A stretch of 64,000 nt of DNA from an uncultured Kangiella sp. (GTDB lineage: Bacteria; Pseudomonadota; Gammaproteobacteria; Enterobacterales; Kangiellaceae), in the NCBI GenBank assembly GCA_947503435.1, contig CANNDL010000003.1:62001-126000 (forward strand). The letters run 5' to 3'. Shown piece after piece: positions 9,500 through 17,407 of this stretch. Made by a program: the position numbers and the translations under genes. Positions within the stretch are counted from its first letter, which is position 1, and each line of letters opens with the position of its first letter. The notes below the pieces were generated by a model that did no database searches, was not told the origin of the DNA, and was given only the letters and a program-made list of their open reading frames with translations.

Positions 9500-10660
9500 A
9501 TGAAGCTCAATCAATTTTATACTGAAAAAAATTATAGTGAAGTTTTAGTTCAAAATTTGAGCATTCGTTCACCTGAGGCAGCTCTTGACTTAGGTTTTGG
9601 TACAGGAAATCTTTTAAGTGCCGCAAGAAACAGGTGGAGAAAACTTAATTTAATTGGCATCGATATTGACGCTAGGAATGTTAAACACGCTCACCCGACA
9701 ATAAAAGCGTTTGAACACAACGGATTTGACCCCAACCTACCTGATTTAATAATTGAGAAATTTGGAAGTATTGATCTGTTAATATCTAACCCTCCGTACT
9801 TTTCAAAAGAGCTCAATATAAACAGTAAAAAAATATTAAAGCATTCTGGATTACTTGAATGTATAACAAGTAGTACTAAAAGAGTACCAGCTGAGCTAAT
9901 TTTCCTTGCTCAAAACTTGAGGCTATTATCCCAGAAGGGAGAGTTAGGCATTATTTTGCCTGCTGGATTAATCTCAGGACAAAGGTGGAAGCCGATTAGA
10001 GAGTATTTATTTTCAAAATACCATATTTCTAATGTCATTCAACTTCCTGTTAATAGCTTCAAAAAGACTGATGCGCAAACTTTTATTTTAATTATCAAAA
10101 ATAGAAACAAAGAACAAAAAAACATTCCTCTTTCTCATATCAACGAATGTTCAAGAATAAATGCAACCATTCACGATGCAGTAAATAGAGCAGATTATAA
10201 TTTTCATGCAAAAGAAGTTACTCTCGATTCAAAGAAATTACTGCAGGAAGGTGATTTTGAACTATTAAGAGGAAATCGCTCTCACAATATCTTGTGCAAC
10301 TCTGCAGTAAAACATCTACATACAACCGACATGCCCAAAAAACCCCAGTATATAACGCTAGTAGAGAGCGCCAAAAGTGGGCTAAAAAATGTCAAACCTG
10401 GAGACATACTAATTGCAAGGGTAGGACGCAGATGTGTCGGAAGATTGTTAAAAGTCAAAGCGGGAAGCTTGCCTATTAGCGATTGCATTATAGCTATCAG
10501 GCCTAAAACAAAAAGAATGGGACAAAAAATTTGGAAGAAACTAAATAGCAATGACTTTAATCAATATTTAGAGAGTTCACTGCTAGGAGTAAGCGCAAAA
10601 TATATAACTTATAACACAATAAAGGATTATTTAATTACACCATATGAAGAGACCAAATAA
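9500..10660 (+). CDS. N6-adenine DNA methyltransferase with HsdS-like C-terminal recognition domain
   Basis: A 386-residue protein. The S-adenosylmethionine motif DLGFGTGN (about 30-37) comes before the catalytic NPPY (about 97-100), the motif order of gamma-class adenine methyltransferases of the type I/IIG/BREX kind. The last roughly 100 residues contain KPGDILIARVGRRCVGR, typical of type I HsdS target-recognition domains, so modification and sequence recognition seem to be in one chain. It lacks the nuclease domain of type IIG enzymes, and no restriction nuclease is recognisable next to it. It is the first gene of a coupled operon and overlaps the next gene by 17 bases. DNA here is very AT-rich compared with the core genes. 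The likely role is to mark self DNA for the system encoded downstream (inference). The methyltransferase call is firm; specificity is unknown. Confidence 0.85.
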   Translation: MKLNQFYTEKNYSEVLVQNLSIRSPEAALDLGFGTGNLLSAARNRWRKLNLIGIDIDARNVKHAHPTIKAFEHNGFDPNLPDLIIEKFGSIDLLISNPPYFSKELNINSKKILKHSGLLECITSSTKRVPAELIFLAQNLRLLSQKGELGIILPAGLISGQRWKPIREYLFSKYHISNVIQLPVNSFKKTDAQTFILIIKNRNKEQKNIPLSHINECSRINATIHDAVNRADYNFHAKEVTLDSKKLLQEGDFELLRGNRSHNILCNSAVKHLHTTDMPKKPQYITLVESAKSGLKNVKPGDILIARVGRRCVGRLLKVKAGSLPISDCIIAIRPKTKRMGQKIWKKLNSNDFNQYLESSLLGVSAKYITYNTIKDYLITPYEETK

Positions 10661-11543
10661 TGCTGAACTTTTTAAAAATATAGTACTAGATAAAATTAGA
10701 ATATACTGTGATACCAATATATGGCCATTTAAATTTGATAAGTTTGCTGCTTGGCTAAACAATTTTGAATGCGAAGTAGAGGAGTATTTAGCTTTACAAC
10801 TTCTAGACAACCTTGTTGTTCGCTCGAATGAAATGGCAAAGTCTAGTTATTCGCGTCTTATACACGGGCCCCTAAGACAGCATCTGAATGAACATACCTC
10901 TGTTACAACCCATTCAATCAATGATTGGCAAAATAAACTCGAAGATGGAAGCCTAAATTCAAAATTAAGAGTTTACCCTGCAAAACTAAAAGGTGATAGC
11001 GGAGATTCTTCCGAAATAATTTATAGAATGCTTTCTGAAAGTATAAATACTGATCGTTATTCCAAGCGTTCTCACTCCGAAAAACTTGAAGTGATGATAT
11101 TTGTTGATGATTTTATTGGTAGTGGAAAGCAATTTGAAACTTTCGCAGCAGAAAATAATCTTTCTGATACATTACAAAAATTTCATGTGATTTATTGCCC
11201 CTTAATAGCATTTGAAACTGGTATCGAACATATTAAAAAACTGTACCCCACGTTGCATATCTTGCCTGCGGAATATATTTACAAAAGCGACAGTTTATTT
11301 TTTGGTTCTGACAGTGCACCTTTTAAAAATGATAATGATAATTCTATTGGAAGTTTTAAAAAGAAGTTCGAAGACATGCACAATAAATATGCTAAATCCA
11401 TGAAGAATTGGTATGGGTATGATGATGCCTCTCTACCTTTAGCATTTGAGTGGGGGTGTCCAAATCAAGCTCCCGCTATACTCTTCATGAAATATGCTAA
11501 GTCTTTCCCTAATTGGCAACAATTGTTTTCCAGGAGATCATGA
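10644..11543 (+). CDS. Phosphoribosyltransferase-like protein of a putative conflict system
   Basis: A 299-residue protein without signal or membrane segments. The hydrophobic strand plus acidic pair and glycine loop VMIFVDDFIGSGKQ (about 150-163) matches the PRPP-binding loop of type I phosphoribosyltransferases. The N-terminal half is helical and charged, and the C-terminus ends in an aromatic-rich stretch (FEWGCPNQAPAILF). I recall that divergent PRTase-like domains have been noted computationally beside ORC/CDC6-like ATPases in prokaryotic conflict loci; I cannot check that here. It overlaps the methyltransferase gene by 17 bases and its TGA overlaps the start of the ATPase gene, so the products are probably made together and may form a complex. 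The substrate is unknown. It could modify a nucleotide or a partner, or simply bind a nucleotide. Confidence 0.65.
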   Translation: MKRPNNAELFKNIVLDKIRIYCDTNIWPFKFDKFAAWLNNFECEVEEYLALQLLDNLVVRSNEMAKSSYSRLIHGPLRQHLNEHTSVTTHSINDWQNKLEDGSLNSKLRVYPAKLKGDSGDSSEIIYRMLSESINTDRYSKRSHSEKLEVMIFVDDFIGSGKQFETFAAENNLSDTLQKFHVIYCPLIAFETGIEHIKKLYPTLHILPAEYIYKSDSLFFGSDSAPFKNDNDNSIGSFKKKFEDMHNKYAKSMKNWYGYDDASLPLAFEWGCPNQAPAILFMKYAKSFPNWQQLFSRRS

Positions 11544-13519
11544 TGCAAATAATCGATGTTATAAACAAGCTATCTGTGGCTCGAATGGAATATCAAAGCT
11601 CTCGAGGAAGTGTATTAAATACATTTGTTGTACCTTTTTTCATAGATAGGCTAGATCTTAGAAAATTATCGCACTCTGTTGCTCTCGCTGGTTCTAGAGG
11701 CTCTGGTAAAAGTACCTATATACAATACTTCTCTCAAAGTACCAGGTTTGATAAAAAACTAAGTAATGTCCAAGAGAGTGAATTTGAATGTATTTTACTT
11801 TATTGGAAACCTGATATTGCGTATTGCCAAGGATTAAAAGAAAATTGGCTTGGGGATAGTGCCACATTCTTTTTCTCAATTCACGCTTCTTTGTCTTTAC
11901 TTAGCGAGCTTTCAAGTTTAATTGATAATGTTAGCCATCATTACAAGGACTTAATTCCATCCTTAAACCAAAATGGCAATTTTTGGCGAGCAATAACTAA
12001 AGTTACAAACTCTGACATTAAAGATATTCAATCCCTAAACAACTGGATTAGAGACTACAAATACCTTGTTTCTACACGCCTAAACCCCATTAATACAGAT
12101 GGACTGCTCTCATTTGAGCCTAAGCAAATGCTCATATACTTGACTGAAGCCCTAAGAGAAGACTATTCAAGTTTTAAACATACAGCATTTAAAGTTTTTG
12201 TTGATGAGTTTGAGTTACTAAATTTAGAGCAGCAAAAATTAATTAATACTTATAGAAAGGAATCTGGAAAACTACTTAGTTGGAATGTAGCTTATAAACT
12301 TAATGCAAAGCCTTCCAAGGAAACGACAAGTGATCAATGGTTACAGTCTCCTGATGATTATCAAGAGCAAAATTTGGATGACTTTATTAAAGAAGACTAT
12401 AAAATTTTTGCAGCGGAAATATTTCTTCTAACTCTTCAAAATTCAGGCCTTTCATGCGATTTGCCTGAGCTTGCTCCAGATTTCCTTGGAAATAGAGATC
12501 ATATTAAATTACGCAGAGAAAAGTCATATCAAGACAAGATACTAGAAATAATAAATAGAATTCTCCCGACCCCCTCCATAAGGCAGTTATCAGAGCTTTG
12601 TTACTCACATAAAGGGGTAAGAAGTAAAATAAATTCGGCTCTAAACAACTTATCGTATAGCGGAGATGTAGTTAGAAAAATCAACGCAGATATAAGCCTC
12701 GCAATTACTATATTGGGTATCCATAAACAAAGAGGCTTTGATCCAAAACTTATTGAAAAATATGTTTTAGGAAAAGCTTCTAAAAAGGAAATCTCACAAG
12801 TTAGAGATAAAATTAGCACATATGAGTTTAATACTTTGCTATCTTTAAACTTGCAAAATTCTTTTATAGAGACTCCCGTATATTCCGGCTTTGATCGATT
12901 TATAACAATGAGCACTCCCAATATACGGCATTATAAAGAGCTTTGCTTGGCAGCTCTTAAACACTCAGAAGATTTGGATAGTGAAGCCAATTATGAGTCA
13001 ATTTCGGATATTAGACCTATTTCTTTTAGAGGAATGCATATGGGGGTCTTGTTGAGTAGCTCTGCCCTAGTAAAAGAAGTCATTAGCTATCCCCCGCACG
13101 GTAATAAATTCTCTCAATTAGTTAATCGCATTGGCGAGCTCTTTAAAATTTCTCAGAAGTCTAGCTATCAAACTGAACCTGAAAGAAATATATTTACGTT
13201 TCCTTATGATTATGCAGGCTCAGATAAAGAATTAGAGAACTTCATAACTTCAGCGCTTAGTTGGCGTGTTATTGTTGAAGATGAATCGAAACGAGTAAAG
13301 GATGATATGCAAATTACAAATAAAGAATATAGATTGAACCCTATATACGCAGCAAAATTTGGTATCTCCTATAGAAAAAAAAGAGGGGTTAATTTTTCTC
13401 TCGATCAATTTAAAACAATCATAGCCGGAAGCTCTGAAAGTTTTGAGCTGATTAAAAAAGAGTTCCAGCAAAGATGGAAAAGTGATGATACGGACACTAA
13501 ACAAGGACTATTATTATGA
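11543..13519 (+). CDS. ORC/CDC6-like AAA+ P-loop ATPase of a putative conflict system
   Basis: About 658 residues. Walker A is AGSRGSGKST (about 48-57) and a Walker B-like strand is KVFVDEFELL (about 216-225). The region after Walker A (LLYWKPDIAYCQGLKENW) and the helical middle resemble ORC/CDC6-like STAND/AAA ATPases of defence loci rather than replication initiators. The C-terminal third (about 470-658) is charged and of unknown fold. The frame is open from a TTG at 11513, but AGGAG at 11532-11536 points to the ATG at 11543, six bases downstream, or the ATG at 11540 that overlaps the upstream stop as ATGA. Its own stop overlaps the next start. It is probably the motor or sensor of the four-gene cassette (inference). 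Confidence 0.7.
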   Translation: MQIIDVINKLSVARMEYQSSRGSVLNTFVVPFFIDRLDLRKLSHSVALAGSRGSGKSTYIQYFSQSTRFDKKLSNVQESEFECILLYWKPDIAYCQGLKENWLGDSATFFFSIHASLSLLSELSSLIDNVSHHYKDLIPSLNQNGNFWRAITKVTNSDIKDIQSLNNWIRDYKYLVSTRLNPINTDGLLSFEPKQMLIYLTEALREDYSSFKHTAFKVFVDEFELLNLEQQKLINTYRKESGKLLSWNVAYKLNAKPSKETTSDQWLQSPDDYQEQNLDDFIKEDYKIFAAEIFLLTLQNSGLSCDLPELAPDFLGNRDHIKLRREKSYQDKILEIINRILPTPSIRQLSELCYSHKGVRSKINSALNNLSYSGDVVRKINADISLAITILGIHKQRGFDPKLIEKYVLGKASKKEISQVRDKISTYEFNTLLSLNLQNSFIETPVYSGFDRFITMSTPNIRHYKELCLAALKHSEDLDSEANYESISDIRPISFRGMHMGVLLSSSALVKEVISYPPHGNKFSQLVNRIGELFKISQKSSYQTEPERNIFTFPYDYAGSDKELENFITSALSWRVIVEDESKRVKDDMQITNKEYRLNPIYAAKFGISYRKKRGVNFSLDQFKTIIAGSSESFELIKKEFQQRWKSDDTDTKQGLLL

Positions 13520-14421
13520 TAGAGCTTGTTTCTTGGGAGTCATCCCTAGGCTCCGAAATTGAATTAAAAAACAAGAGGAAATACTCTGTAACTTTTACTA
13601 GCACTTCGAAGCATGATGATCGTAGTGATTGGTCTTTTAAATACTTAGCTAGTATCTCGGAAGAGATTCATACAGTTCAATACGATCCTCATGAAATAAC
13701 CGTGAGTATCAATGATATAGAATTCAGCATTCTCGATATTCTTAAAATAGAGCTCCCAAAGGGAAACATATTAATTGATGCAACTTCTCTGGCCTTGCCC
13801 GAGATCTTACATCTATTTAGAATTATGAAAGAGCAAAAGCTTAATTTTGATGTCTTTTATGTCCAGCCTACTGGCTATACTGAATCTAACGATAAAGGGA
13901 TAGACAAAATTAAGACATTTGATCTTTCTGATGATGGATTAGGCGTTCAGCAAGTTCCACCTTTTGTAAGTTATACATCAAACTCCAAACTTTTAATATT
14001 CCTTGGGTTCGAAGGTCATAGATTTGGCTCAATCATCAACTCTGATGAGTTAAACTCCAACGATATCGACTGTTTGATTGGAGCACCTCCTTTCAAACTA
14101 GGCTGGGAAAATAAAACACTGTCTAATAATTACACTCAATTAATAGCTGCAAAAAACAATTCATCAAGCCAGTTTTGGTTTGCTGGTGCGAATGACCCTG
14201 TTGAAACTTATAAAGTTCTTCACACAATTTACAGTTCTGCCGACTACCAGGATAAAAGCTTGTGTTTAGCTCCTTTTGGAACTAAACCTGCGGCCATAGC
14301 TGCGGCACAATTCGCAGTCAATAATGACGGTACTGTTATGCTATATGACTTTGTAAGAAAAAAAAATAAGCGCTCATCAGGAACAGATTTGGCTCACATA
14401 TGGGAGTTCAAAGCTGGATAA
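13516..14421 (+). CDS. Unrecognised 301-residue protein, possible CARF-like sensor or effector of the cassette
   Basis: The last gene of the coupled four-gene set. Its ATG overlaps the ATPase stop (ATGA), with AAGGA about eight bases upstream. I do not recognise the family. It is soluble, with alternating strands and helices suggesting a Rossmann-like fold: ILIDATSLALPEILHLFRIM (about 84-103) and, near the end, LAPFGTKPAAIAAAQFA followed by VMLYDF (about 255-280). The GTKP loop before a helix recalls the TGGTK loop of CARF domains that bind cyclic oligonucleotides, which is a weak, tentative resemblance. No nuclease motif is evident. As the only member without an obvious enzymatic family it may be the sensor or the effector. 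Confidence 0.55.
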   Translation: MIELVSWESSLGSEIELKNKRKYSVTFTSTSKHDDRSDWSFKYLASISEEIHTVQYDPHEITVSINDIEFSILDILKIELPKGNILIDATSLALPEILHLFRIMKEQKLNFDVFYVQPTGYTESNDKGIDKIKTFDLSDDGLGVQQVPPFVSYTSNSKLLIFLGFEGHRFGSIINSDELNSNDIDCLIGAPPFKLGWENKTLSNNYTQLIAAKNNSSSQFWFAGANDPVETYKVLHTIYSSADYQDKSLCLAPFGTKPAAIAAAQFAVNNDGTVMLYDFVRKKNKRSSGTDLAHIWEFKAG

Positions 14422-14438
14422 AATTTCAGCTATGATAT

Positions 14439-14889
14439 CTACTTCTCAGCTGGGTGGCACTTTATGTAAACTCTACTCAGGTCTCTAATCGTCACATGGG
14501 TATAAATAATGGTACTGTTTATATCCAAATGCCCTAAATAGTCTTGCACATAAGGCAGCTCAGCGCCATTTCTTATCAGTTCAGATGCACTAGCATGCCT
14601 AAAGATATGACAAGCCCCTTTTTTACCAATACCTGAGCGGCTAACGTACTTTTCTCCCAGACTAGTTATTGATGAAGGACATAACCGCTTGCCATACTTA
14701 CTCAAGAACAAAGCATCGCCAGAGCTGATATTCGCCAACCTTGGCCTTAATTCTTCTAGGTATCTAGCTATAGCTGCAAGCGCGCTATCAGAGATTGGGA
14801 CAACTCTATCCATAGAGCCTTTACCTTTAATGATGATTAATGTCTTACGCTTAGTATTGATATTGCTTACATTGAATTCAGTAACTTCT
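14439..14889 (-). pseudogene. Truncated tyrosine recombinase (C-terminal catalytic fragment)
   Basis: An open frame of 124 codons begins at an ATG at 14813. The same frame continues upstream to a TAA just beyond 14889 and still reads as integrase (IIIKGKGSMDRVVPIS). Visible catalytic elements are the beta-hairpin lysine region (KGKG), the HxxR box HIFRHASASEL, a GHLD box and the tyrosine in TIIYTHV. The N-terminal half and the first catalytic arginine are missing, so it is a 5'-truncated remnant. It sits 17 bases after the defence-like cassette, pointing toward it, which suggests past mobility of this segment. Small integrase-like proteins can be functional in other settings, but the loss of the first arginine argues against activity here. 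Confidence 0.75.
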
Positions 14890-14935
14890 TAAATAAACGT
14901 TCAGAGTTATAAAAGTTGAACCGCATAAGAAATTA

Positions 14936-17038
14936 CTAATTTAATGCGTCATCCATAAAACTTAGCATATAAGCAATATTATAAGTGTTTTCAATAGTTC
15001 CAAAGGTATCGTGGCCGCCCTTACCTGCATTATAAAAATATACTGGTGTATCAATTTCTTTGGCTTTGTAATACATTTTTAGAACATGCTCTTTAGGAAC
15101 ACGATCATCATTTTCAAAGTAGAACAATCCTATAGGAGGATATTTGCCCCCAGTTTTAAATGTATTAATAGGAGAATAACTACTGGCATATTCCAGAACC
15201 TTGGGATCATTATAGTCACCATACTCTTCCATGAACTCTTCACCGCGTGAATACTTATTCATATTGATGACATCAGCAGGCGGAGCCCAAGCCACAATAG
15301 CAGCGACTTCTGTTTCTGCGAATGAAACCGCACTCAGCGCGGCAAGACCACCGGCACTTCCACCATAAAGGGCTGTTTTATTTGCCTTAGCGATACCTTT
15401 TTTTACCATATCGTCCATTACTGCCTTGATATCGTAAAAAGTACTTTTTTTCTTTAAGCCTTTACCATCATCGTGCCATTTTTTCCCTTGCTCTCTTCCG
15501 CCTCTTGTATGAGCATAGACAACCTTCCCTCCTGATTTAACCCAAGTAAACACATCAGGGTTAAGCGAAGGAGTATTAGAAAAACCAAATGCTCCATAAA
15601 CATAGAGCATTGTTTTCACATTAGAGTCTTCCAAACACTCTGATTTACCTAGAACCGTATAGTCAACCTCAACACCATCATGTGATATAGCCGTAAACTT
15701 TTTAGTTTTTACAGATTTAATGCCTTCAACATTAAACTCAGATACATCAACTGGCTCTAAAGGGCTATTCATATCGATATATTGCACTGACTTGTAGTCG
15801 CTAAATGATCGTTTCATATAAAAAGCTTTATCAGGGCTAGACGGTCTTGTATAAAAAATAAGTCTATCGAAGTTATCTATATCTAAAGCAGAGCCGCTAC
15901 GTTTTCCAGAATTAAGCTCATAAATGGATATATTTCTTTTGTCATAATCCCTAGCAGACAAAAGCAAATATTTATTACCAAGGACTCTAAAAGAGCGAAC
16001 TTCACCCTTTTCATAGAAGTTCTTATAACCAACAGAGTTATCAGGTGTTGCTTTGCCATCTTTTAACAAGTCTTGAATTTTTACCTTATATATAGATTGA
16101 GCACTACTGCCAAAAAGAAGCTTAGATTGGTTGCCATAAGCAGTCATGTACAAATTTTCACCAGAAGCAATCATGTCGTAATCAGATGAAAAGTATGATT
16201 TCAGGCCATCATCTAAATGCCCCAAATATTGTGAGTACCACTTTGGGTTATTTTGGTTATAGGTCTGCAAAAGAATATAAGGTTTATCATCCCAAAGGTA
16301 TTTATGTAGTGTCGGATAAGTTTCGTTATTGTCTGTTTGGATAACTAACTTTTTAGTATTTGATCCTCTATTCCAATGATAAAGCCCTGTCCCACCATTA
16401 GAGATGGTTACTTGATTATGGCCTTCGCCGAAGTCCATATAATAGATGTTGTTTTCATCTAGATACTTTATCGCACTTATATTATCTGTATCTTTTCTAA
16501 ACCCATTATCCTCAAACTGCTCATTTTTAAGGTTATATTCAAAATAAGCATTTACATCTGAGCCATTTTTAAACGCTGTTATATAACCATAGGATGAGTT
16601 GGGAACCGGAATTGAAAAAGATTTAAACTCATAGTTCTCACCAAAGCGCTTAATAAGTTCTGCTTCTTGGAATAAAGTTACCCAGCTTGGCTTTCCCGAT
16701 TCAAAGGATTTTAAACTGGTCTTTTTAAGGCTTAACTCAACTCCACTACCCTTCGAAGTATATTTATAAACGTTATTACCTGAAAAGATTGGTGCTACTA
16801 AGCCAGTTTCTAAGCGGTTAGCAAAAGATGCAGTTTCGAAAAAAGCTTTAAACGCATCTGTATTAGCGTACTTTTTCTTCAGTCGAGCATTTTCGTACTC
16901 AGTGAGCCTGTCAAAAGATGTTTTGCTTTGAACGACTTCATCAAAACTAGGCAATACCGCTTGTTTCTCCGGTTCAATATTGGTGCAACCTAATAGCAAT
17001 AGAGAAAGTACGAATATCTTAATTTTTATTATTCTCAT
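14936..17038 (-). CDS. Lipoprotein prolyl oligopeptidase-family serine peptidase (S9)
   Basis: A 700-residue protein with a lipobox signal (LSLLLLGC, cysteine near 18), so it is probably anchored to a membrane facing the periplasm. The N-terminal 420 residues form the beta-propeller typical of S9A enzymes. The C-terminal alpha/beta-hydrolase domain has the nucleophile motif GGSAGG (serine near 565), an aspartate in FENDDRVP and the histidine in GKGGHDTFG. These peptidases cut after proline in short peptides. Most bacterial relatives carry ordinary signal peptides, so lipid anchoring is slightly unusual. It is a single-gene unit inside the island, transcribed away from the integrase. Enzyme class is confident; substrates are unknown. 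Confidence 0.88.
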   Translation of the reverse strand: MRIIKIKIFVLSLLLLGCTNIEPEKQAVLPSFDEVVQSKTSFDRLTEYENARLKKKYANTDAFKAFFETASFANRLETGLVAPIFSGNNVYKYTSKGSGVELSLKKTSLKSFESGKPSWVTLFQEAELIKRFGENYEFKSFSIPVPNSSYGYITAFKNGSDVNAYFEYNLKNEQFEDNGFRKDTDNISAIKYLDENNIYYMDFGEGHNQVTISNGGTGLYHWNRGSNTKKLVIQTDNNETYPTLHKYLWDDKPYILLQTYNQNNPKWYSQYLGHLDDGLKSYFSSDYDMIASGENLYMTAYGNQSKLLFGSSAQSIYKVKIQDLLKDGKATPDNSVGYKNFYEKGEVRSFRVLGNKYLLLSARDYDKRNISIYELNSGKRSGSALDIDNFDRLIFYTRPSSPDKAFYMKRSFSDYKSVQYIDMNSPLEPVDVSEFNVEGIKSVKTKKFTAISHDGVEVDYTVLGKSECLEDSNVKTMLYVYGAFGFSNTPSLNPDVFTWVKSGGKVVYAHTRGGREQGKKWHDDGKGLKKKSTFYDIKAVMDDMVKKGIAKANKTALYGGSAGGLAALSAVSFAETEVAAIVAWAPPADVINMNKYSRGEEFMEEYGDYNDPKVLEYASSYSPINTFKTGGKYPPIGLFYFENDDRVPKEHVLKMYYKAKEIDTPVYFYNAGKGGHDTFGTIENTYNIAYMLSFMDDALN

Positions 17039-17227
17039 TATTTATTCCTAAATTTAGTCCATCCGTATTCTAATAATTTATTAATATTTTGGCTAACTTT
17101 TATCAAATGCTCATTAAGTTGCTGAAATTATAAAGGGTTTATAATTAAAAGATATTTTCACGATTTGTCACAAACTACGGGTTATTTTCATACGTTAGAT
17201 GTATAGGCAACAATTTATTAAATATTT

Positions 17228-17407
17228 ATGAGTGGATATGTTTTAGCAAATGTTTTAGAGCGGAAGATGGGGATAACTCCTGATTCTGCAAAAAAGAAAA
17301 GATATCGGGGATACTGGATAGAAGGTATTCATTGGGTCAAAGGGCCTGATAGTCGTATCTATTATCATTATGACAGAATCCAACGTTGGGCGGCCGGAGT
17401 TGGATAA
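17228..17407 (+). CDS. Small excisionase-like protein
   Basis: A 59-residue frame translated by hand, starting MSGYVLANVLERKMG. The stretch WIEGIHWVKGPDSRIYYH followed by YDRIQRWAAG matches the pattern of small phage excisionases (the 'W-x-EG-x-HW-x-x-x-PDGRI' type, DUF1233-like). In the family these bind and bend attachment-site DNA and steer integrase toward excision. It overlaps the start of the integrase gene by 38 bases, a typical xis-int arrangement. No strong ribosome binding site is visible before the ATG. Confidence 0.7.
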   Translation: MSGYVLANVLERKMGITPDSAKKKRYRGYWIEGIHWVKGPDSRIYYHYDRIQRWAAGVG

